Part shown: positions 57,493-64,000 of the stretch, piece after piece
Layout of the letters: the number at the start of each line of letters is the position of its first letter
Numbering within the stretch: position 1 is the stretch's first letter
From: Streptomyces sp. NBC_00483
GTDB lineage: Bacteria > Actinomycetota > Actinomycetes > Streptomycetales > Streptomycetaceae
Direction of reading: 5' to 3'
Length of the DNA: 64,000 nt
Assembly (NCBI RefSeq): GCF_036013745.1
Contig: NZ_CP107880.1
Location: 992,001-1,056,000 of the forward strand
Notes under the pieces: generated by a model
Seen by the model: only the letters and a program-made list of their open reading frames with translations
The model's database searches: none
Told to the model about the DNA's origin: nothing
Position numbers and translations under genes: made by a program

Positions 57493-58832
57493 GAACTCGC
57501 ACTCGCTCCCTTTACGTCGTCGTTCTCGCCTTCGTGGCACTCCTGTTCACGACCCCCGCCGCCTCCGCTCACACCGAGCTGGAGTCCTCGTCCCCCAAGA
57601 GCGGGGCCCGTCTCGACGAGCCCCCGAAGGAAGTCACGCTCACCTTCACCGAGCCCGTCGACCTCGCCGACCTCCATGTCACCCTGGGCGGCGACGAGTT
57701 GGCGCTCGCGCAGGGGAAGGTCCGCGACACCGTTGCCGCCGACATCCCCCTACGCAAGGCCAAGGAAGCCGGCCGCCGCCTCACCCTGGATTGGCATGTA
57801 CGCAGCAAGGGGGACGGGCATCCGTCCTCCGGGTCGCTGTCCTTCGCCCTCCCCGCGCACACCGGTTCCACCGCTCCGGACCACACATCCACGGACGACG
57901 CCGCCGCCCCCGCGGTCGCGCCGTCCGGCACGGTCCGCACCGCCTGGGCCGTCGCCCGCTGGGTCGGATATCTCGCGCTGGCGCTGTACGTCGGCGGGCT
58001 CGCGTTCGTAGCGATGCTGTGGCCCGATGGCACACGGGAGCGCAGGACCCGGCGCATCCTCGCCTCGTCCTGGGCGGCCGGCCTCGTCGCCACCGTGGCG
58101 GCGGCCGGGCTACAGGGCGCGTACGGCGCGATGGGCTCGGTCGGCGACGCGTTCAAGGCCTCCACGTACGTCGACCTGTTGGGCAGTGAGGTCGGTGTCG
58201 CCCTGGCCTGCCGGGCCCTGATGTGGGTGCTCGCGGCGGTGGTGCTCGCCGCGCTGTTGCAGAACGGCGAGCGCGCCGCACGGTCGCCGGGCTGGCGGGT
58301 CGGTGCGGCCGTCGTCTGCCTGGGGCTGCTGCGCACCACGGGCATGGCGGGCCACAACTCCGAGGGCAGTCACCCGGGTTGGGGCGCGGTCGCAGACCTC
58401 GTCCATCTGCTCGGCATCTCGCTGTGGCTCGGCGGACTCACCCTGCTGCTGGCCGGCGTGCTGCCGCGCCGCCGCCCGGAGGAGATGTCGACCGCCGTCT
58501 CCGGCTACTCGGTGCTCGCCGGGGTGTCCGTCGCCGCGATCGCGGCAGCCGGGGCCGTACTCACCTGGCAGGTCGTCGGCTCGTTCGACGCCCTCTTCGC
58601 CACCGGATACGGGCAGCTGCTGCTCGTCAAACTCGCGCTGCTGGCCGGGGTGTTGCTCATCGCGCAGCGCAGTCGCGGCTGGGTGCGCACCCGGCTCGAC
58701 ATCGCCGTTCTACTGCGCGGGGACCGCGCGACCGTACGGCCCTTCGTCTACTCGGTCGCGGCCGAGACGGGGCTCGTCCTCGTCGTGCTCGCCGCGACGA
58801 GTTTGCTGGTCACCGCCGCTCCCGGCCGTTGA
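57489..58832 (+). CDS. CopC-CopD fusion copper protein (YcnJ-like)
   Basis: A 447-residue protein starting at a GTG overlapping the previous stop. The signal peptide ends in ASA directly before His28, which becomes the N-terminal copper ligand of the CopC domain (HTELESSSPKSGARLDEPP). A second copper histidine lies in GDGHPSSG. After a linker come about eight membrane helices of a CopD domain with GHNSEGSHPGWGAVADLVHLLGISLW carrying the conserved His pairs. Such fusions import copper into the cell. The cluster of cupredoxins downstream suggests supply of copper to secreted proteins. Confidence 0.9.
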   Translation: MRTRTRSLYVVVLAFVALLFTTPAASAHTELESSSPKSGARLDEPPKEVTLTFTEPVDLADLHVTLGGDELALAQGKVRDTVAADIPLRKAKEAGRRLTLDWHVRSKGDGHPSSGSLSFALPAHTGSTAPDHTSTDDAAAPAVAPSGTVRTAWAVARWVGYLALALYVGGLAFVAMLWPDGTRERRTRRILASSWAAGLVATVAAAGLQGAYGAMGSVGDAFKASTYVDLLGSEVGVALACRALMWVLAAVVLAALLQNGERAARSPGWRVGAAVVCLGLLRTTGMAGHNSEGSHPGWGAVADLVHLLGISLWLGGLTLLLAGVLPRRRPEEMSTAVSGYSVLAGVSVAAIAAAGAVLTWQVVGSFDALFATGYGQLLLVKLALLAGVLLIAQRSRGWVRTRLDIAVLLRGDRATVRPFVYSVAAETGLVLVVLAATSLLVTAAPGR

Positions 58833-58897
58833 CCCGCGTACCACCATCACCCAGTCCACAAGCCGATCCGCAAGGAACCGTGAGGAGAAGTTCGTTC

Positions 58898-59998
58898 ATG
58901 ACTACTGACGTTTCCGATCGCGACACACAGGCGCGGCAGCGCCCGCCGTCCCGGCGCGGCAATCGTGCCCTGCTCGCGGCCGGGCTCGGCGCCGCCCTGG
59001 CGTCCGTGGGCTGCCTCGGCCTCCTCCAGGCGGCCGACGGAGCCGCGGCTCCCGCCACCGCCGCGCCCCAACCGGCCGCCGAGGCCCACTCGATGGCCCA
59101 GATGCAGGAGCAGCGGCCCGCCGCCGCGGCAGCTGCGGCCGACCACACGATGAAGATCGCGGACATGAAGTTCGCGCAGACCAAGATGACCGTCAAGGTC
59201 GGCGAGACCGTGAAGTGGGTCAACGAGGACTCCGCTCCACACACGGTCACCGCGACGAGCGGCCCCGCGAAGTTCGACTCCGGCACGATGGAGAAGGGCG
59301 ACAGCTGGTCGTACACCTTCACCAAGCCCGGAAAGTACGAGTACTACTGTGCCGTGCACCCCGACATGGTCGCGTCGATCACGGTGGTGGCGGACGACTC
59401 CGGCGGCGGGGCGGGCGGTTCGGACACGGGTGGTTCGGGCAGCACGGGCGGCTCCGGAAGCACGGGCGGTTCCGGCTCCGGTGGCTCGACCGGCGGCAGC
59501 GGATCCGGCGGCTCGACGGGCGGTTCCACCGGCGGCTCGTCCGGCGGTTCGTCCGGGGGTCACGAGTCAGGCGGCTCCATGGGCGGCGCCACCGGAGGGT
59601 CGAGCGGCGGTTCCGGCGGTGGCGACGACGGTGACGACGCCGGGCAGTGCCAGAGCGTCCAGCAGGTCCTCCTGCCCATCCTCCAGCACCTCAACAAGGC
59701 CCACCTGGAGGAGTCCCCGGGCCAGCAGGTCCAGGACGCGCTGAAGCTCGACAGCTACATCAAGATGCACACCGTCTGGGTCGAGTCGATCCTCACGCCC
59801 ACCGTGGAAGGCGGCGGCTCCGTCCTCGACGGCACGCTCGGCGTCCTGCTCCAGCACGTCAACTCCGCCCATCTCGAGGAGTCCCCGGGCCAGCAGGTGG
59901 CGGACATCCTGAACCCGGACGCGTACGTCAAGATGCACACGGTCTGGGCGGAGCGCCTCCTCGCACCGTCGATCAACTACGTGTCGACCTCCTGCTGA
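58898..59998 (+). CDS. Cupredoxin with Gly/Ser linker and duplicated C-terminal module
   Basis: A 366-residue exported protein; the ATG at 58898 has TGAGGAG 9 bases upstream. After a membrane or signal helix (about 23-45) comes a plastocyanin-type domain (about 82-165) with all four copper ligands: H115, C151, H154 and M157 in PHTV and YYCAVHPDM. A Gly/Ser-rich linker (about 168-245) follows. The C-terminus contains two 44-residue repeats (about 257-301 and 315-357), each with AHLEESPGQQV and KMHTVW, 56 residues apart. I do not recognise these repeats; their His/Met/Glu content could bind a metal. It ends with a Cys (STSC). Confidence 0.85.
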   Translation: MTTDVSDRDTQARQRPPSRRGNRALLAAGLGAALASVGCLGLLQAADGAAAPATAAPQPAAEAHSMAQMQEQRPAAAAAAADHTMKIADMKFAQTKMTVKVGETVKWVNEDSAPHTVTATSGPAKFDSGTMEKGDSWSYTFTKPGKYEYYCAVHPDMVASITVVADDSGGGAGGSDTGGSGSTGGSGSTGGSGSGGSTGGSGSGGSTGGSTGGSSGGSSGGHESGGSMGGATGGSSGGSGGGDDGDDAGQCQSVQQVLLPILQHLNKAHLEESPGQQVQDALKLDSYIKMHTVWVESILTPTVEGGGSVLDGTLGVLLQHVNSAHLEESPGQQVADILNPDAYVKMHTVWAERLLAPSINYVSTSC

Positions 59999-60025
59999 AC
60001 CGAGGTCGCCGACGAGGCGCGTGAT

Positions 60026-60060
60026 GGCGGGCCGGCCGAGTCGCAGTCGGCCGGCCCGCC
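60026..60060 (+). terminator. Terminator after the repeat-bearing cupredoxin gene
   Basis: Perfect 14-bp stem GGCGGGCCGGCCGA (60026-60039) with its complement at 60047-60060 and a 7-nt loop, 28 bp beyond the stop codon. Confidence 0.85.
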
Positions 60061-60129
60061 ACCGCCGCCATTGTCCCCGCACGACCCGCCCAATGCCATG
60101 CCCCTCCCTCGTGAACCGAGGTGCCCGCC

Positions 60130-60666
60130 ATGAGCGCACACATGACCACGCAGACCCTGCCCGTCCCGTCCGCCGCCCCGCCCGAACCCGGCCCTTCCTG
60201 GCTGCCACGCCCCGGCGCGTACGCCGCCGCCGGAGACCGCTGCATCGTCGAAATCAGCACCCGGCTCGGCCCGTTGACCACCCTGCGCCGCCGCGTCACC
60301 GCCGACGAGGCGACACTCACCGTCGCACCGACACCCGACGACTGTGTGCTGGCTCTCCGGCTCACCGGTGACGCGCTCGGCGGCGACGAGCTCTCCTTCG
60401 TCAGCACCGCCCTCGAACCGCGGGCGGACGGCGCCCAGTTGCTCGTCCACGGTGAGCTGGCCACGGCCGACACGACCGTTCCCGGCGTCCCCGCGACGCT
60501 GCCCCTGCGCGTCGTTTCCCGCACGGACGACACACTCCTCGTCCTCGGCACCGCCCGCGTCCCCTACGGTCACCTGCGCCGCACCACGGGCTTCGCCCTG
60601 TCCCGCATCCGCCCCGCAGACCAGCTGCGTCTGCTCGTCGCCGCGGAGTTCACATGCCCCGCCTGA
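60130..60666 (+). CDS. Hypothetical protein, YceI-like fold suspected
   Basis: A 178-residue protein; the ATG at 60130 has GAGG 8 bases upstream (a GTG at 60121 is too close to it). The body is beta-rich: GDRCIVEISTRLGPLTTLRRRV, then ELSFVSTALEPRADGAQLLVHGEL and LRVVSRTDDTLLVLGTARVPYGHL, which recalls the strand pattern of YceI domains, though the typical motifs are weak. No signal peptide is evident. It overlaps the next gene (a cupredoxin) by 13 bp, so the two are made together. Confidence 0.6.
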   Translation: MSAHMTTQTLPVPSAAPPEPGPSWLPRPGAYAAAGDRCIVEISTRLGPLTTLRRRVTADEATLTVAPTPDDCVLALRLTGDALGGDELSFVSTALEPRADGAQLLVHGELATADTTVPGVPATLPLRVVSRTDDTLLVLGTARVPYGHLRRTTGFALSRIRPADQLRLLVAAEFTCPA

Positions 60667-61355
60667 CCCACCGCGCCGCACACCTCGCGCTCGCCACCGT
60701 GATCGGCTCCGGCGCCGTCGTGTCCCTCCCCGTGCCCGCCGCACACGCGGCGGGTCACCAAGTCCTCATGTCGGACTACAAGTTCGGGCCCCGTACGCTC
60801 ACGATCCCGGTCGGCGACAGCGTCACCTGGGTCAATCAGGACACCGCGCCGCACGACGTCAAGACCACGTCGGGCCCGGCCTCGATCCACTCACCGATGC
60901 TCGACAAGGGCGGCACCTGGAGCCACACGTTCACCAAGGCGGGCTCGTACGGCTACGTCTGCACCGTGCACCCCGGGATGACCGGCGGAATCGTCGTCAA
61001 GGCCGCCGCGACGACCCGCGCCCCGGCTCCCAGCACCCCACCCCCGGCGGCCGCACACACCCACGAACACCCCAGCCCGACACTCACCAAGACATCGAGC
61101 GCGAGCCCCACCCCCAGCTCGACACCCACGCCGTCCGAACACCACAGCAGCGCTGCCGCCGCGCCACCGGCCCCCGCATCCCCCACATCGCAAGCGGAGC
61201 AGACCCCGGCGACCCAGGCCGTCGGCGCCGCCCGCCCGCTCGACCCGCTGCTCGTCCTGGCCGGGATCGTCGCCGGGTGCGCCGTGCTCTGCCTGCTCCT
61301 GGTCGGCTCCCGTGCGGCGGCGGCCTCCGCCGCGCACCCCCGGGGAGGGGAGTGA
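60654..61355 (+). CDS. Membrane-anchored cupredoxin (plastocyanin-like)
   Basis: A 233-residue exported copper protein. A signal peptide ending near AAHAAGH leads to a plastocyanin-like domain (about 34-117) with ligands H67, C103, H106 and M109 in PHDV and YVCTVHPGM. A Pro/Ser/Thr-rich linker with HTHEHP and EHH histidines follows, then a C-terminal membrane helix (about 205-225). It is a paralogue of the cupredoxin upstream but lacks the duplicated module. Likely electron carrier or copper store at the cell surface. Confidence 0.88.
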   Translation: MPRLTHRAAHLALATVIGSGAVVSLPVPAAHAAGHQVLMSDYKFGPRTLTIPVGDSVTWVNQDTAPHDVKTTSGPASIHSPMLDKGGTWSHTFTKAGSYGYVCTVHPGMTGGIVVKAAATTRAPAPSTPPPAAAHTHEHPSPTLTKTSSASPTPSSTPTPSEHHSSAAAAPPAPASPTSQAEQTPATQAVGAARPLDPLLVLAGIVAGCAVLCLLLVGSRAAAASAAHPRGGE

Positions 61356-62177
61356 TCACACCGCGCGGAACCGCCACCCATGGTCGACCGGCCCGATCCC
61401 GGCCCCCAGCGCGAACCCCGCCGCGATGGCCCCGGTGACGTACTCCTTGGCCCGGCGCACCGCCTCCGGCACCTCATGCCCCTGGGCAAGACCGACCGCG
61501 ACGGCCGAGGCGAGGGTGCAACCCGTGCCGTGGGTATGGGCGTTGTTGTGGCGCGGCGAGCGCAGCCAGTGCTCGTCCGTGCCGTCGGTGAGCAGGTCGA
61601 CGGCCTCGCCGGGCAGGTGACCGCCCTTGATGAGCACCCAGCGGGGACCGTAGGCGAGCAGCCGCTCGGCGGCCCGCCGCATGTCACGTTCCGCGGTGTC
61701 GGCCTCGACCGCGACGCCGGTGAGTTCGGCGACCTCGTCGAGGTTCGGCGTGACCACCGTCGCCACCGGCAGCAGGCGGTCCCGTACGGCGTCGATCGCA
61801 TCGTCGGCGAGCAGCCGGTCGCCGTGCTTGGAGACGCTGACGGGGTCGACGACGACGGGGGCCGGCACCTCGGACAGCAGCTCGGCGACCGTGACGACCA
61901 TGTCGGGGGCGGCGAGCATGCCGGTCTTGAGCGCCTGCACGCCGATGTCGTCGACGACGCTGCGGTACTGGGTGCGCACGGCGTCGAGCGGGATGCTCCA
62001 AGCGCCTTGTACGCCAAGGGAGTTCTGGGCCGTCACGGCGGTGAGCACGCTCATGCCGTGCGCGCCGAGGGCCAGCATGGTCTTGAGGTCGGCCTGGATC
62101 CCGGCGCCTCCGCCGGAGTCGGACCCGGCGATGGTGAGCACGCGGGGCGGCGCGACCGCGGGCGGTGTCTCGGTCAT
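61356..62177 (-). CDS. thiD: Hydroxymethylpyrimidine/phosphomethylpyrimidine kinase
   Basis: A 273-residue ribokinase-fold kinase. [21 protein letters not shown] at the start, [31 protein letters not shown] and the anion-hole [12 protein letters not shown] are diagnostic of ThiD. It phosphorylates HMP and HMP-P to HMP-PP for thiamine synthesis. It is the last gene of the thiM-thiE-thiD operon and its ATG overlaps the thiE stop. The converging cupredoxin gene ends at the adjacent base. Confidence 0.95.
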   Translation of the reverse strand: MTETPPAVAPPRVLTIAGSDSGGGAGIQADLKTMLALGAHGMSVLTAVTAQNSLGVQGAWSIPLDAVRTQYRSVVDDIGVQALKTGMLAAPDMVVTVAELLSEVPAPVVVDPVSVSKHGDRLLADDAIDAVRDRLLPVATVVTPNLDEVAELTGVAVEADTAERDMRRAAERLLAYGPRWVLIKGGHLPGEAVDLLTDGTDEHWLRSPRHNNAHTHGTGCTLASAVAVGLAQGHEVPEAVRRAKEYVTGAIAAGFALGAGIGPVDHGWRFRAV

Positions 62178-62908
62178 GCGGAGGCATCCTTTCGGATACG
62201 GGGACGGGTGTGGGTATCTCGGCTGCCGGCCCAGTGGTCGGCGTAGGTCCGGGCGGCGACCAGTGGGTCGTCGGCGGCGCAGATGCCCGAGACGATCGCG
62301 GCCCCCGCCGCGCCCCCGGCCCGCAGGTGCGGCAGGTCGGCCGGGATGACGCCGCCGATGGCCACGGCGGGCAGCGCGCTCGCCCCGGCCAGTGCGGCGA
62401 AGCCGTCGAGGCCGAGCGGCTCGGGGGCGTCGTCCTTGGTGCGGGTGGTGTGCAGGGCGCCGATGCCGACGTGGTCGACGCGGGCGTCGGAGACCGCGGC
62501 GGCGTTCAGCTCCTCAGCGGTGGCCGCGCTCAGCCCCAACACCGCGTCGTCGCCGATGAGTTGACGTACGGCGGTGGCAGGCAGGTCGGACTGGCCCACG
62601 TGGACGCCCGTGACGCGTGCGCCGTTCGCCCGTGCGGCCAGGAACACGTCGACCCGGTCGTTGACGATCAGCGCGACGTGCTCGGGCAGGACCTCGGCGA
62701 CGTCCAGGACGGTGCGCAGGAACTCCCGTCCGCTCGCGTGCTTCTCCCGGATCTGTACGGCGGTGACGCCCCCGGCCACGGCCTGCGCGACGGTCTCGGT
62801 CACGGTGCGGCCGCGGGCCGCGCACTGCGCGGTGTCGGTGACCAGATACACCGACAGGTCGACACCGGCATCCGTCGGCCGAGGGCGGGCCGTCATGTGT
62901 GCCGTCAT
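62174..62908 (-). CDS. thiE: Thiamine-phosphate synthase
   Basis: A 244-residue TIM-barrel enzyme starting [15 protein letters not shown] at 62908, coupled to thiM by [51 protein letters not shown] segments, [19 protein letters not shown] and AIGGV match ThiE. It joins HMP-PP and thiazole phosphate. A second in-frame ATG four codons later (MTARPR) is possible. Confidence 0.95.
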   Translation of the reverse strand: MTAHMTARPRPTDAGVDLSVYLVTDTAQCAARGRTVTETVAQAVAGGVTAVQIREKHASGREFLRTVLDVAEVLPEHVALIVNDRVDVFLAARANGARVTGVHVGQSDLPATAVRQLIGDDAVLGLSAATAEELNAAAVSDARVDHVGIGALHTTRTKDDAPEPLGLDGFAALAGASALPAVAIGGVIPADLPHLRAGGAAGAAIVSGICAADDPLVAARTYADHWAGSRDTHTRPRIRKDASA

Positions 62909-63726
62909 GACACCTCCGCATGCTTCGCGAGGTCCTCCGGGGTGAGCGCGGCGAGCGCGTCCAGGAAGCCGACGGCGAAGCTGCCGGGTCCTGCCGCGGT
63001 CCGGGCCGCGGACTCGGCGGCGACCGTGTACGCGGTGGCCGCGGCGACGGTCGTCGCGAACCGGTCCTCGTCCACCGCGGCGAACGCGGCCATCACCGCG
63101 CCCAGCGCGCAGCCGCCGCCGGTCACGCGGGTCAGCAGGGCGTCCCCGTTGGCGATCCGGGCGGTGCGCGTGCCGTCGGTGACGTAGTCCACGGGCCCCG
63201 ACACGGCGACCACGCTGCCCGCCGTCCGCGCGAGCTCCGCGGCCGCGTCCTCGGCGTCGTCGACACCGTGGGAGGCGTCCACGCCCCGGCCGCCGCCGCC
63301 CGCGCCCGCGAGCGCGATGATCTCGGAGGCGTTGCCCCTGATCACGGTCGGCCGCAGCGCGAGCAGGTCGGCGGCCAGGGCCGTGCGTACGGGCAGCGCG
63401 CCGATGGCCACCGGGTCGAGCACCCACGGTGTGCCCGCCTCGGTCGCGGCGCGCGCCGCCTCGGGCATGGCGGCGCGCTGCTCGGCGCGCGGGGTTCCGA
63501 GGTTGACCAGCACGCCCGAGGCCACGCGGGCGAAGGGCCCCGCCTCGTCGGGGATGTCGACCATGGCGGGCGCGGCGCCCACCGCGAGCAGCACGTTGGC
63601 GGTGAACCCGGTGACCACCGCGTTGGTCAGGCACTGCACCAGCGGTGCGTCGTGCTGTACGCGCCCGAGCGCCTGCGCCGCGAAGGCGACGAGGTCATCG
63701 GGGCGGCCGGGGGGCGTCTGGTGCAT
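62905..63726 (-). CDS. thiM: Hydroxyethylthiazole kinase
   Basis: A 273-residue kinase with GGAG 7 bases before [29 protein letters not shown] is the N-terminal signature, [18 protein letters not shown] and [13 protein letters not shown] form the substrate site, and [14 protein letters not shown] holds the catalytic Cys-containing anion hole. It salvages the thiazole moiety of thiamine. The neighbours thiE and thiD complete a salvage operon. Confidence 0.95.
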   Translation of the reverse strand: MHQTPPGRPDDLVAFAAQALGRVQHDAPLVQCLTNAVVTGFTANVLLAVGAAPAMVDIPDEAGPFARVASGVLVNLGTPRAEQRAAMPEAARAATEAGTPWVLDPVAIGALPVRTALAADLLALRPTVIRGNASEIIALAGAGGGGRGVDASHGVDDAEDAAAELARTAGSVVAVSGPVDYVTDGTRTARIANGDALLTRVTGGGCALGAVMAAFAAVDEDRFATTVAAATAYTVAAESAARTAAGPGSFAVGFLDALAALTPEDLAKHAEVS

Positions 63727-63794
63727 GGGGTGACTCCAGGTACAGGAGGTGCGACAAGTACAGGTGGTGCGAGGTACAGGGCTCGTACGGCAGG

Positions 63795-64000
63795 TCAGCC
63801 GCGTCGCCGCAGCCGCAGCGGCGCGTACACAACGGCGGCCACGAGGAACGCTACGTAGTACGACACGTCCGCGCCGTGCAGCGCTTCGGCCACCGGGCCC
63901 ACGTACAGGCTGGTGTCCATGAACGGGACCGCCGCGGCGAAGGCCGCCGCGAAGGCCAGCAGGGCCGGCCAGGCGGGCTGCCGCCGCTCGCGCTCGGCGG
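63795..64000 (-). CDS. C-terminal end of an NCS1-family permease, probably CytX-like (HMP transporter)
   Basis: Only the last ~67 codons are in the window; the gene continues beyond the right edge. The visible part has two hydrophobic segments around [20 protein letters not shown] and ends LRLRRRG. This matches the C-terminal end of NCS1 transporters. Lying 68 bp upstream of thiM-thiE-thiD it is most likely the CytX-type hydroxymethylpyrimidine permease of the salvage operon. A TPP riboswitch, if present, would be upstream and outside the window. Confidence 0.7.
   Translation of the reverse strand, partial: AERERRQPAWPALLAFAAAFAAAVPFMDTSLYVGPVAEALHGADVSYYVAFLVAAVVYAPLRLRRRG

Noticed and set aside
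63727..63794. TPP riboswitch before thiM
   Set aside because: The 68-bp gap contains only short direct repeats (gtacagg-n-ggtgcga) and is too small for the aptamer; the switch would be upstream of the permease gene outside the window.

Overview
The window is high-GC actinobacterial chromosome, almost certainly Streptomyces. The signs are strong G/C at third codon positions, frequent GTG starts, many ATGA/GTGA-coupled genes, near absence of TTA codons, a LAL-type LuxR regulator, a CYP102-like P450 fusion, a candidate SoxR-box ABC exporter, an LAxTG sortase substrate and actinobacterial small proteins (CsbD-like, a bL37-like 25-mer). I see no rRNA, tRNA, CRISPR array, transposase or phage gene. 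It reads as a chromosomal region of metabolic operons, each with its own regulator.

Layout. 1-2.9 kb: 5' part of a LAL regulator and an ABC exporter whose promoter carries a SoxR-type box with a 19-bp spacer. 3-10 kb: Tat-exported GH3 glucosidase, crotonase, GNAT, SAM methyltransferase, three tiny genes and a YceI protein. 10.3-12.7 kb: two coupled cupin/JmjC-like paralogues, the first with TTA codons. 12.8-19.2 kb: ROK regulator, sugar ABC importer and two Gfo/Idh/MocA oxidoreductases. 19.2-26.6 kb: TetR/hydrolase pair, 2OG-Fe(II) oxygenase, MscS channel, phosphotransferase and phospholipase C with a PHO-box-like element. 26.8-28.9 kb: DeoR regulator and GH4 glycosidase.

28.9-45.3 kb is the most interesting block. 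On the minus strand an XRE-cupin regulator precedes a six-gene operon: FAD oxidase-like subunit, [2Fe-2S] subunit, FAD/NAD-type subunit, DapA-like lyase, hydroxyproline epimerase/proline racemase and amino-acid permease. Divergently, on the plus strand, lie a GH127 beta-L-arabinofuranosidase without signal peptide, a complete oligopeptide ABC importer and an Xaa-Pro aminopeptidase-like M24 peptidase. Together they would import arabinosylated hydroxyproline peptides (plant extensin fragments), deglycosylate them in the cytoplasm, cleave them and degrade hydroxyproline towards 2-oxoglutarate semialdehyde. GTTCG/CGAAC inverted repeats occur at the hydroxyproline operon promoter and in the divergent region.

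45.3-64 kb: MHS-family transporter, Gly-rich LADTG wall protein, PAS-LuxR regulator divergent from a CYP102-like P450-reductase fusion, small membrane protein, TetR regulator divergent from an NCS1 permease and YtcJ-like amidohydrolase. Then comes a copper-flavoured secreted cluster (His-rich anchored protein, CopC-CopD fusion, two cupredoxins, one with a duplicated C-terminal module), and finally thiM-thiE-thiD behind the 3' end of an NCS1 permease (probably CytX-like). All functions are inferred from sequence reading alone; no database search was run.
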